From: Lachnospiraceae bacterium
GTDB lineage: Bacteria > Bacillota > Clostridia > Lachnospirales > Lachnospiraceae
Direction of reading: 5' to 3'
DNA length: 64,000 bases
Assembly (NCBI GenBank): GCA_024693925.1
Contig: JAILKH010000015.1
Span: 36,778-100,777, forward strand
In this document: positions 55,975 to 64,000 of the stretch, one piece after another
Layout: the number at the start of each line of letters is the position of its first letter
How positions within the stretch are numbered: the first letter of the stretch is position 1
Notes under the pieces: generated by a model
Seen by the model: the letters and a program-made list of their open reading frames with translations, nothing else
What the model was told of the DNA's origin: nothing
The model's database searches: none
Program-made: the position numbers and the translations under genes

Positions 55975-56966
55975 AACAAATACGTAAGATAAACAAATTG
56001 TCAATTATAATTCCGGTTTATTACAACGAAGAAAACCTGTATCCGCTTTATGATAGTTTGAATGAGGTTGTTTTTCAACATATTACCTACGACTATGAAG
56101 TTCTCCTGATAAATGACGGTTCAAAAGACAAAAGCTGGGAAATAATAGAGGACCTTTCAGTTAAAGATCCGCATATAAGAGGAATCAATCTATCCAGAAA
56201 CTTTGGATCACATGCCGCTATCCTTTGCGGTCTGTCAAACAGTTCCGGAGACTGTGCAGTGGTAAAAGCGGCCGATCTGCAGGAACCTACGGAACTTATC
56301 CTCCAAATGGTAAATGAGTGGGAATATGGTAACAATGTGGTTCTTGCCACAAGAGACGGTCGTGACGAAAACCTCTCAACTACCCTTTTTGCCAATTTAT
56401 ATTACAGCATAGTCAAAAAATTTGCACTTCCGTCAATGCCAAAATCCGGCTTTGATGTATATCTGGTTGACAAAAAAGTTATAGATGTATTGGATAAACT
56501 CGATGAGCGTAACAGTGCACTTACCTGTCAGATCTTATGGAGCGGCTTCAAAACCAAAGAAATAGGCTACCTGCGCCAGGCAAGAACGGCAGGGAAAAGC
56601 CGTTGGACGCTCCACAAAAAAATAAGACTTGTCATGGATACCCTCTTCAGTTTTTCCTCCGTACCCATAACCATAGTTTCAACAGTGGGCATTATCTCTT
56701 TTATAGGTGCTCTTATATGGGCTGTTATTGAAGTAGTTCTAAAACTTATGAATATAATCAATGTTGAAGGCTGGACCACTTTATTTATCTTTAATCTCGG
56801 AAGTTTCGGCATCACCATGCTGACTCTCGGTATCTTAGGTGAGTACTTATGGAGAACCTTTGATGCAAGCAGAAACCGTCCACCCTACATAATTGAAGAC
56901 AAAACAAATAACAAGAATCTGACAGAAGAAAAAACGGAGGCCTTCAATAATGTATCTGACCTTTAA
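55971..56966 (+). CDS. GT2 glycosyltransferase, polyprenyl-phosphate sugar synthase type
   Basis: A 331-residue protein. The GT-A part opens KLSIIIPVYYNEENLYPLYDSL, and KAADLQEP supplies the acidic metal site. Two C-terminal membrane helices flank TLGILGEYLWR. QARTAGKSRWTLHKKIRLVMDTL is a GtrB/ArnC-like loop. It likely makes an undecaprenyl-phosphate-linked sugar for the GT-C protein downstream, whose start overlaps it by 17 bases; that coupling favours a donor-acceptor pair. Confidence 0.9.
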   Translation: MKQIRKINKLSIIIPVYYNEENLYPLYDSLNEVVFQHITYDYEVLLINDGSKDKSWEIIEDLSVKDPHIRGINLSRNFGSHAAILCGLSNSSGDCAVVKAADLQEPTELILQMVNEWEYGNNVVLATRDGRDENLSTTLFANLYYSIVKKFALPSMPKSGFDVYLVDKKVIDVLDKLDERNSALTCQILWSGFKTKEIGYLRQARTAGKSRWTLHKKIRLVMDTLFSFSSVPITIVSTVGIISFIGALIWAVIEVVLKLMNIINVEGWTTLFIFNLGSFGITMLTLGILGEYLWRTFDASRNRPPYIIEDKTNNKNLTEEKTEAFNNVSDL

Positions 56967-58776
56967 ATATTTTACTTTTATAATTGTTGCAATATTTTGT
57001 TTATACAGTTTTCTCTACGGAAGAAAAACCGCTGCGATTGCTGACGGTCCAAAAATATTTTCTTATAATGATCGGATTTTCAAAATTTATGATTTTTTTA
57101 TCAGGCTAATTGATAAATACTGGCTAGCACCTCTTATTCTTATTTTTCTGATTTTCTGCTTCACACGATTTTATGCTTTGGATACGGTTCCCGCCGGAGT
57201 TCATCTGGATGAGATCGGATATTGGTATGATGCACAAAATCTTGCCCGATACGGTACCGACCGAATGGGATCAAGATATCCTGTCCTTCCCGCTTCCTAC
57301 GGAGACGGTCACAATCCCTGCTACTGTTATATGTGTATGTTTATGCTTAAATTTTTTCCGTTTTCCGTCAAACTCATGCGTGCGGTAATGGGTATCAGTG
57401 CAATCCCCTGTTTTTTTGCCGCTTTCGGTATAATATATCAGCTGTTTGAAAGCCGGCGCTGGGCTTTACTCGGTCCTGTTCTTGTCACAGCGACTCCCTA
57501 CATTTTTGCCGCAAACCGCTGGGGACTTAATGCAAATCAAATGCTCTATGTATGCAGTATTATCCTTTATTTTCTGATAAGAGCATTAAAATACGGTAAA
57601 ATAAGAGATTATATTTTAATGGGCGTATTCTTTGGTATAAGCCTGCTCACCTATCATCTGTCCTACATAATGATGCCTCTTTTTTTCGTTCTTATCTTTG
57701 TATATCTTATCCCGGTGAAACAATTCAGATTTAAAAATGCTCTTGCTTCGTTCATACCCTTTGCTTTAATAGGATTACCTACATTTCTCGAACAGCTTGT
57801 AAATCTGGGACTTATACAGCCCTTCTCTTTTCTCGGATCTGATTATCCACGACTTACCTCCTACAGAGTCGGAGAAATAGCACCGGTAAATTTACTGAAT
57901 AACATCGGCAATATTATCACTTTGGTTTTTGGAGACAATAATTACACCTATAACTCCGTTAAAGAATTCGGTACGATATATTGGGCGATGATCCCTCTTA
58001 TGTTCATAGGCCTGCTCCTCGGTTTTAAAGATCTTTACATATCCTTAAAAAATAAAGAGCTAAGCCTGTTTGCACCCATCATTCTCTACGGACTAAGTAT
58101 ATACCTGGGTTTCATAATTGTTATAGGCTGTAATGCATATAAGGCAAACGCCATATATATTAATTTTATTGTACTGGCAATAGCCGGCCTGAGGTATTTA
58201 TCAGGATACTCTGCTCCCGAATGTCTTTGTGCTTCAAAAAATCATACCGATACTCCGGGCTTTAAAAATACTGTTAATATCCTTCTCGTTTTTTTAACTC
58301 TGGCAACTATAGCCCTGTCCTTTCTTTTCTATACCGAATTTTATTTCCGGCGGATGAACAGTAATTACGGGTTTCTGTCGTTATTTAAAAGTACCGAACC
58401 GGGAGATATGGTCAAATATGAGGAGAAGGTTTACAACCCTTCAAAAAACAAAAAAGTTTATATGGAGCTGAATTATGAAGATCGTGATTTCAGCGAATGG
58501 ATGCTTGCTTTATATCTGGAACTTACCCCGGAAGAATTCAACGCTTATGATTTTGCCAAAACAGAAATGTCTCAAAAGGGTATTTCCGATTCCGAAATTA
58601 ATAAGGATCTGTGGCTTACTCATATACAGTTTGCATTTCCGGAAACTTTTGATGAAAATGAAAATGCGGTATATATCCTCGGAACCGATTGGGAACATAT
58701 TTCCGCCTATCTTATGGATATAGGATTTAAGTGTGATCAGTCCTATCCGGGCTATAAAATATTGTACCGGGAGTAA
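56950..58776 (+). CDS. GT-C membrane glycosyltransferase (ArnT/PMT-like)
   Basis: A 608-residue protein with about 12 helices and a C-terminal external domain. PAGVHLDEIGYWYDAQNLARYGTDRMG carries the D-E pair in the first external loop that ArnT/PMT enzymes use for catalysis. The last 150 residues (YVYILGTDW..., NYEDRDFSEWMLALYLELTP) face outward. It probably transfers a sugar from a polyprenyl-phosphate carrier, made by the overlapping GT2, to a glycan or protein outside the membrane. Family assignment is by topology and motif; the acceptor is unknown. Confidence 0.82.
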   Translation: MYLTFKYFTFIIVAIFCLYSFLYGRKTAAIADGPKIFSYNDRIFKIYDFFIRLIDKYWLAPLILIFLIFCFTRFYALDTVPAGVHLDEIGYWYDAQNLARYGTDRMGSRYPVLPASYGDGHNPCYCYMCMFMLKFFPFSVKLMRAVMGISAIPCFFAAFGIIYQLFESRRWALLGPVLVTATPYIFAANRWGLNANQMLYVCSIILYFLIRALKYGKIRDYILMGVFFGISLLTYHLSYIMMPLFFVLIFVYLIPVKQFRFKNALASFIPFALIGLPTFLEQLVNLGLIQPFSFLGSDYPRLTSYRVGEIAPVNLLNNIGNIITLVFGDNNYTYNSVKEFGTIYWAMIPLMFIGLLLGFKDLYISLKNKELSLFAPIILYGLSIYLGFIIVIGCNAYKANAIYINFIVLAIAGLRYLSGYSAPECLCASKNHTDTPGFKNTVNILLVFLTLATIALSFLFYTEFYFRRMNSNYGFLSLFKSTEPGDMVKYEEKVYNPSKNKKVYMELNYEDRDFSEWMLALYLELTPEEFNAYDFAKTEMSQKGISDSEINKDLWLTHIQFAFPETFDENENAVYILGTDWEHISAYLMDIGFKCDQSYPGYKILYRE

Positions 58777-58834
58777 ATAATATTCCTGTTTAATTCTCTT
58801 TATCTTTAAAATTTTACCGAAATACGGAGTTAAT

Positions 58835-59719
58835 ATGAATACAATAAACGACTTTCCCTGGAATAAACCGGAAATTCTTCGGGAACAATACAAAAAAAAT
58901 AATCATAAAATAACCTATACCGGATCAAAAAGCAGAAAGGCTCTGGTCTTCTTTTCCAGCAACGGCATTTATTATCCTAATAATGAAGAAGAATTTTCAA
59001 AAAAAATACTAACCATAGACTACTATGACTGGTTAAATATCGGCAAACACCGGATCATAAAAAAATATTTTTCCAAAATCATTTATTTAAGAGACATTTA
59101 CAAACAATGGTATATAACCGGAATCAATAATACCATCAATACTCAGGACAAATTATATGATTTTTTATGCCGGGAACTTGAGGGGTATGATATAACAACC
59201 TGCGGAAGTTCTTCCGGCGGATACATGGCCGCCTTAATGGGGTCCTTGCTTAATGCCGAAAGAATAATCGACAGTTCTGGACAATTTGATCTTACTAAAA
59301 CTCTGGGAAATGAACCCTTCCTGGATCTTTCCTCCAAAGATCCTGACCTTAACCGTTATTTTTCAATAAAAGAAACGATCAGCAGCCATACAGATAACTT
59401 ATATTATTTTTATCCGGCTTATCATGAAAATGATATCCGCCAAAATGAATATGTGAAGGAACTTAATATTAAGCGTTTCGCCATGAACAGCAACAAACAC
59501 AGTAAAACAATCCGTCCCATATGTTACCCATATGTACTCACTGCACCCAAAATACTTCTTGATGAGTTGCAGATAAAGCACAAGGGCAGCATCATCGATG
59601 ACACTACCCTTTACAAAGAAATCGTACCCGTTCTTAACCGGATCATAGATCCGACACTATACAACATAACACGGATACTGACCCGTGCAATTAAATACCT
59701 GCCCATAAGTTCAAAGTAA
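58835..59719 (+). CDS. Alpha/beta-hydrolase-like protein in glycan operon
   Basis: A 294-residue protein with no membrane helix. ALVFFSSNGIYYPNN opens a central strand, and TCGSSSGGYMAALMGSLL is a nucleophile elbow (G-x-S-x-G) of the alpha/beta-hydrolase kind, with the serine flanked by serine and glycine. A later H (HSKTI or YHENDI) could close the triad. I do not recognise a named family. It might add or remove an acyl or lactone group on the glycan, inferred only from its position at the end of the operon. CGGAG lies before the ATG. Confidence 0.6.
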   Translation: MNTINDFPWNKPEILREQYKKNNHKITYTGSKSRKALVFFSSNGIYYPNNEEEFSKKILTIDYYDWLNIGKHRIIKKYFSKIIYLRDIYKQWYITGINNTINTQDKLYDFLCRELEGYDITTCGSSSGGYMAALMGSLLNAERIIDSSGQFDLTKTLGNEPFLDLSSKDPDLNRYFSIKETISSHTDNLYYFYPAYHENDIRQNEYVKELNIKRFAMNSNKHSKTIRPICYPYVLTAPKILLDELQIKHKGSIIDDTTLYKEIVPVLNRIIDPTLYNITRILTRAIKYLPISSK

Positions 59720-59733
59720 GCTTATGGGGTTTT
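59702..59733 (+). terminator. intrinsic terminator after the plus-strand glycan operon
   Basis: CCCATAAG (59702-59709) and CTTATGGG (59721-59728), an eight-base stem with an 11-base loop, followed by GTTTTG. It overlaps the stop regions of both convergent genes. The T-run is short, so strength is uncertain. Confidence 0.5.
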
Positions 59734-60672
59734 GTCAAAATTAATCCTTTTTTCTTCCACAACCACAGGTCTGTGGATAACTCTTGTATTGATATTCAAA
59801 ATGTATTCTCCTATGAGTCCTATAAAAAGCAATTGCATGCCCCCGAGAAAAAACACACCGATCGTCATAGGCGCCGTTCCGGCATAGAAACTGTTCCAGC
59901 GCACAAGCTTTAACACAAGATAAAATATCGCGATTATAAAACTGATACCGGAACAAGCAAGGCCTATAAAGGTAGCAAGCCTTAATCCTATCTTCGTATA
60001 GGAAGTAAAGCTGAGCATCGCGGCATCATAAAGACTGTAAAAATTGTTATGGGTCTTTCCGGCTCTTCGCTTAGCCTGTTCATATTCAACTTCAACCATA
60101 TTAAATCCTTCACCATACTCAGCAACAATGCCTCTCATAAACGGTATGGGATCGTCCAGCTTTTTTAACAATTCAATAAAGGTTTTATCATACAGTCCGA
60201 AACCGGTAAAATGCTCTATCATCTTTACATCAGACATGTTTTTTATAAGCTTATAGTATATTGTCCTGAGAAAATATATAAAACCATTCTCCTTACTGGA
60301 AGTTTTGATCCCGCTTACAACCTTATGTCCCTCTTCCCATTTCTTAACAAATACCGGGATCATTTCCACCGGATCCTGAAAATCGCAGCATATGGGTATA
60401 ACACAATCCCCCGAACATTGACACATTCCGTAAAAAGGAGAATTGAACTGTCCAAAATTAGTCACATTAAATATTGCCTTGATCTTAGAATTTTCAGCAC
60501 ATAATTTCTCGATCACATTTCGTGTTCCGTCATTGGAACAATTATCGATAAAGACGATTTCATAATCATATTCGCTTAAAGCCTCATTCAAAACATTTAT
60601 CAAGGATTCAGCCATCAATTCAGCATTTTCCACTTCATTAAAACACGGAACCAGTATACTGATCTTCTTCAT
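59722..60672 (-). CDS. GT2 glycosyltransferase, polyprenyl-phosphate sugar synthase type
   Basis: A 316-residue protein from the ATG at 60672, with AGGTGG upstream; a GTG three codons earlier is less well placed. It opens KKISILVPCFNEVENAEL; the metal site region is PICCDFQDP, with two C-terminal helices and QAKRRAGKTHNNFYSLYDAAMLS. It is the third GtrB-like enzyme in the window. It is monocistronic, with its own extended -10 promoter, two bases from the convergent hydrolase-like gene. Confidence 0.88.
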   Translation of the reverse strand: MKKISILVPCFNEVENAELMAESLINVLNEALSEYDYEIVFIDNCSNDGTRNVIEKLCAENSKIKAIFNVTNFGQFNSPFYGMCQCSGDCVIPICCDFQDPVEMIPVFVKKWEEGHKVVSGIKTSSKENGFIYFLRTIYYKLIKNMSDVKMIEHFTGFGLYDKTFIELLKKLDDPIPFMRGIVAEYGEGFNMVEVEYEQAKRRAGKTHNNFYSLYDAAMLSFTSYTKIGLRLATFIGLACSGISFIIAIFYLVLKLVRWNSFYAGTAPMTIGVFFLGGMQLLFIGLIGEYILNINTRVIHRPVVVEEKRINFDKTP

Positions 60673-60724
60673 ATATTCCACCTATATCCCATTTAATAAA
60701 TAACCATATCAAACATAATTACAC

Positions 60725-60733
60725 ATTATAGCA
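60725..60733 (-). promoter_or_regulatory. extended -10 promoter of the third GT2 gene
   Basis: TGCTATAAT on the minus strand: a perfect TATAAT with TG one base before it. A -35 box is not clear (TTTTGG at 17 bases). It lies in the 91-base gap between this gene and the broken membrane-protein gene. Confidence 0.55.
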
Positions 60734-60763
60734 CATCTTAACCAAAACCAAAACACTGCGCTT

Positions 60764-62351
60764 CTATTTATACAGCCTGTATATTACAACTCCGCAGTAC
60801 TCTATGATCTTATCCGCTCCCCACTCAATACATCTTTTTTCGGTATCAGATCCGGATGCGGCCGCTAAATATTTGGAATTAAGGTCATCATATTCATCAA
60901 ACCAGGTATCCTTAAACACAAGATTTAAACCATATCCGGAAGGGAGAGCATATAACGCTCTCCAGGGGACTATGACTTCTTCTGAGTCCACCGTATCCGT
61001 ATAAACCCAAAGCACCGTATTATCCCAGGAGGGTTTATCCGTAAGATTAAGCGGCATTTTCTCTTCAAGGATAACTTTCGCCTCGGAGACTTCCGCCGCA
61101 AATTCATCCGTCACATACTCTCTGTCCCTGTTTGGTACCATTATTACGGAAAATATAAGAGCTGCCTCCAATAATATCGCCACTGCACGAACATTCTTTT
61201 CTTCCGGGTTTTCTCCGGCCTCCATTGCAATAAATACAATTCCCATTACCACGAATTCCGCCAGATGACGATCTGCTGCCCATCCGGTAAAAAACAATGC
61301 CACCGCTATTATCATAAGTCCGAAATAAATTATCATAAAACCTGTTCTTAATGCTCTGTTGTCTGTTTTCTTTTTTTTAATGCCCGTAAACATAATTATC
61401 AGCACAACAAAAATAAAAAAGAACATAAAATAATTACGTCCCCATATACGGTCGACAAAAAATACCTTAAGCTGAAGTGCCATAGAGTACAAACCTGACA
61501 ACAGCCGTTTAACAAAACCTCCCGCTCCGTAAAGCAGAGCCTCTGTTATCGCACTTGACAAATAATAATTATCAGTATTCTTTATGAATTTAACTATATA
61601 CCGCGAAACACTCCCGCTCATAGGGTTGCCCGCACAGAAATTCACTCCTATAAAGAAAAAAACCGTAAAAAGCGGCAAACGAAACCGGCAGGGAATATAT
61701 AAGACTTTTCTTTCCTGATCTTTTATATGCAAAGTATATTGCCACCACCAAAAGACCGGCATAATAAGGCCTCATTAAAGTCAGTAAAGAAGCTATTACA
61801 AGCATCATAATAACCTTATAAATCTTGTTGTCTTTATAAGCCGAATATGCAAATCCCATAAACAAAACAGCATATGAATAGCAGGTTATCTCCGGAACAA
61901 CCGACAAAACACCATACATCAAAAAGGTATAGGATGCCAGATATAACGACAATAAAAGAGTCTGTGTTCTGTTAGGACGAGCTAATATCCCAAAGCCAAA
62001 AACAGCAATCATAAATGAGATCAAATTATAGAAAACCGCTTTTGTCAATGACCAGCCAAAGAGTTTACCGAAAACGCAAAAATTAATCAGCAAAACCGGA
62101 GACCAGGCCCCAAAGGTACCCGTCCTGGCCGTGATTTCCGTATAGCCGAAAAAGCCCTGCGGTATTCCGTAATCTACAACCCCCGCTGTCTCATAATAAT
62201 ATATTAGCTCATCATTTTCCGCCGAAGAAATCTGCAGATCCTTTAAGGTTATACCTTCGGCCGGAAATGTAAAGATAAAACAAACAAGCACCGTAAGCGC
62301 CAAAAAAAATCCGCTTGCCATTCCGGGATGCCTGTAAAAAAACTGCTTCAT
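60764..62351 (-). pseudogene. Large multi-pass membrane protein gene split by a one-base frameshift
   Basis: Two overlapping minus-strand frames together form one protein of about 528 residues. The N-terminal part (62351 to 61590) runs from MKQFFYRHPGMASGFFLALTV through about six helices. The C-terminal part (frame open from 61762 to 60764) continues with more helices and an external end (WGADKIIEYCGVVIYRLYK). The frames meet at A7 (61656-61662); with six A residues they would join as YGFFFIGVNFCAG. The sequence resembles its neighbour in length and layout (GT-C-like, family not identified). Causes may be a true mutation, slippage-based phase variation, or a sequencing error. Start ATGA overlaps the upstream stop by four bases, with a strong GGAGGAGGG site. 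Confidence 0.72.
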
Positions 62352-64000
62352 TCCACCCTCCTCCAAATTTCAAAAACATCATATTCATAAACCTGCGAGT
62401 AATCATATTCTTCCATAAAATCCGTGATCATACGTGTTTTTGCAGGTTCCTCGGCTATTCCGCTGGTTTTCAGCAGATCACCTATTATTATAACGGGATA
62501 ATTCATTTCCCCTTTATCAAGGGAATTTTTTATCCTTGTCATATCGCCCTTCATTTCTTCAACACTGTAGGAGGCAAGATCCGGCCAGGTCGTCATTACC
62601 GGGATCATATCAAGATAATATCCTATCGCAGGTGCAAATCCATATACTATAACCTCGTTTTTATTAAGACCGTTTTCATTGACATAATCCGATATGTTCT
62701 GAATACAATCCGCCCTTTCCTCAGAAAGTTTTATATTATTAAGAACTCTGTTCCCGTCTACATAATAATCCCTGCGCCCGGTATTATTTCCTTCTTCATA
62801 TACATATGAGATTCCGAAGAAAAAGCTTTGAAACCATAGCACCGCAACAAATGCACTCAATACCGTCATCATTATCAAAGTATTTTCGGCTTTTACATCG
62901 TTTGCAGCCCTTTCCTTTGACTTATGTATCAATCGACTCATCTCCAGCAACAAATACGGGGCCGACAGATACATACTGTTCATGGTAACCGATATGCCGG
63001 TATTACTGCCTACTGAAGTAAGTAATATCTGTAATAAAACAAAAACAGAAAGCATTTTTTCATCAACAGCTCTGTCTTTCGAGATTATATTATATATTGA
63101 TATTACAATAACTATATCCAACAGGGCGGCCGCCGTAAAATAAACTACGGCATAATGATAAAAATCAAACTGAAGTAATTTTCTCCATATCATTATACCG
63201 ATCATTATCAATATACATAATGAAAGAACTACTGTCCGGAACCTTTTATTTTTCCGCTCATCCTTTATTCTATGGGATATAAGACAGGAAATACCACAAG
63301 CCGCAATACCGAAAAATACCGGGTATAATATCCTGTGCATTCCTTTAAGATATGATATCACCATATCTTTCAGCATATAAGAAAAGGTGTAATACTCCGC
63401 ATCGGAGGACATTGAAAACAAACCCAATATCCCGTTTATATACCGGTCCACACCGTATTTAACCCCCATATATATCAGCATAACGGTTATACTTCCCAAA
63501 TAACCCGCAAGACAATACAGGGTGTCCCCTACTATCTTCTTAAATACTTTTCCCTTATATTTTTCTCGGTTAAAATAAATATATGACCATACGGATAAAA
63601 TAAATGCTGCCTGCGTAAGATTTGAAAATCGCACAAAAACATTAATTCCAAGTATGCTCCCGGCTGCAATAAACAGGAATTTATTCTCCCCGGTCATAGC
63701 ATAATAAATACATATTACGGAAAGTAAAACAAGAAAATTAGATAAATGATTATAAACGATAACCGTAGGACTGTAACACAGACTCATCATAAGCAATTCC
63801 CCTGCAAAAACAAGCTTACGGTCCGCATTAAAGCCTCTCGTCAAAAAGAAATACGATATTATCACACCTGCGGAAATAACAAGTCCCGTATAGATATTTA
63901 TACCTGCAAATATATCCCCGCAGGGAAATCCGGTAAGCATATGTCCGAACAGAGTTGACAGATACGTAGAAAAATACCAGACCTCACTCATATGACCGAT
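62348..64000 (-). CDS. Large multi-pass membrane protein, GT-C-like (start beyond window)
   Basis: At least 547 residues in frame to the window edge, with about 11 hydrophobic helices and a roughly 110-residue external C-terminal domain (NISDYVNENGLNKNEVIVYGFAP...). The first ATG in the window (63991) begins in mid-domain, since the opening TM and D/E loop expected of GT-C proteins are missing, so the gene probably starts past base 64000. Topology fits membrane glycosyltransferases or O-antigen-ligase-like proteins; no catalytic motif is certain. It overlaps the next gene by four bases, so the two are a translationally coupled pair. Confidence 0.68.
   Translation of the reverse strand: MGHMSEVWYFSTYLSTLFGHMLTGFPCGDIFAGINIYTGLVISAGVIISYFFLTRGFNADRKLVFAGELLMMSLCYSPTVIVYNHLSNFLVLLSVICIYYAMTGENKFLFIAAGSILGINVFVRFSNLTQAAFILSVWSYIYFNREKYKGKVFKKIVGDTLYCLAGYLGSITVMLIYMGVKYGVDRYINGILGLFSMSSDAEYYTFSYMLKDMVISYLKGMHRILYPVFFGIAACGISCLISHRIKDERKNKRFRTVVLSLCILIMIGIMIWRKLLQFDFYHYAVVYFTAAALLDIVIVISIYNIISKDRAVDEKMLSVFVLLQILLTSVGSNTGISVTMNSMYLSAPYLLLEMSRLIHKSKERAANDVKAENTLIMMTVLSAFVAVLWFQSFFFGISYVYEEGNNTGRRDYYVDGNRVLNNIKLSEERADCIQNISDYVNENGLNKNEVIVYGFAPAIGYYLDMIPVMTTWPDLASYSVEEMKGDMTRIKNSLDKGEMNYPVIIIGDLLKTSGIAEEPAKTRMITDFMEEYDYSQVYEYDVFEIWRRVE

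Overview
The window is AT-rich, densely coded, low-GC Gram-positive chromosome. Gene content (CarD, YqeY, a small winged-helix protein of the DUF4364 type, GGDEF/EAL proteins, a secreted papain-like protease with Ig-like modules, CIRCE-controlled clpB) and the strong GGAGG ribosome sites fit a Lachnospiraceae member, perhaps close to Butyrivibrio or Roseburia. This placement is inference from gene content; no rRNA gene is present. I see no tRNA, rRNA, CRISPR array, transposase or prophage gene.

Bases 1-32000 are mostly housekeeping and signalling. They hold the start of clpB behind a perfect CIRCE operator, yqeY, a SpoVK/CbbX-like AAA ATPase with a HAD-GNAT protein and a membrane EAL phosphodiesterase, deoC, a CarD-type regulator, and a VWA / MoxR / metallopeptidase operon. 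Next come a TetR regulator, a DUF4364-type regulator, rarA and a GH2 beta-mannosidase-like enzyme. A five-gene operon pairs two zinc-ribbon proteins with an ABC-2 exporter. After it come a Zn-type ArsR sensor, an RsmF-like methyltransferase, a PfkB-family protein, a TetR regulator with a very long acidic repeat tail, a GAF-PAS-GGDEF-EAL protein, an orphan ABC-2-like permease and guaB.

Bases 32000-38900 carry a membrane-anchored protein, an MBOAT plus SGNH pair (probable polysaccharide O-acylation), an MFS transporter and aroA.

Bases 38900-64000 are a cell-surface glycan locus in alternating blocks. A minus block has a Wzx flippase, a DegT aminotransferase, a GtrB-like GT2 and an SDR epimerase/reductase. 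A single plus-strand glycosyltransferase follows. A long minus operon runs rfbF-rfbH-rfbG (CDP-4-keto-3,6-dideoxyglucose synthesis), a large secreted C1 protease, asnB and a GT4. A divergent plus operon has a 3,4-ketoisomerase-GNAT fusion, a GT2, a GT-C membrane transferase and an alpha/beta-hydrolase-like protein. The end holds a further GT2 and two large multi-pass membrane proteins, one broken by a one-base frameshift in a seven-A run. The locus appears to make nucleotide-activated deoxy/amino sugars, build a repeat unit on a lipid carrier, flip it, and decorate it through polyprenyl-phosphate-sugar donors. The secreted protease sits inside the sugar operon.
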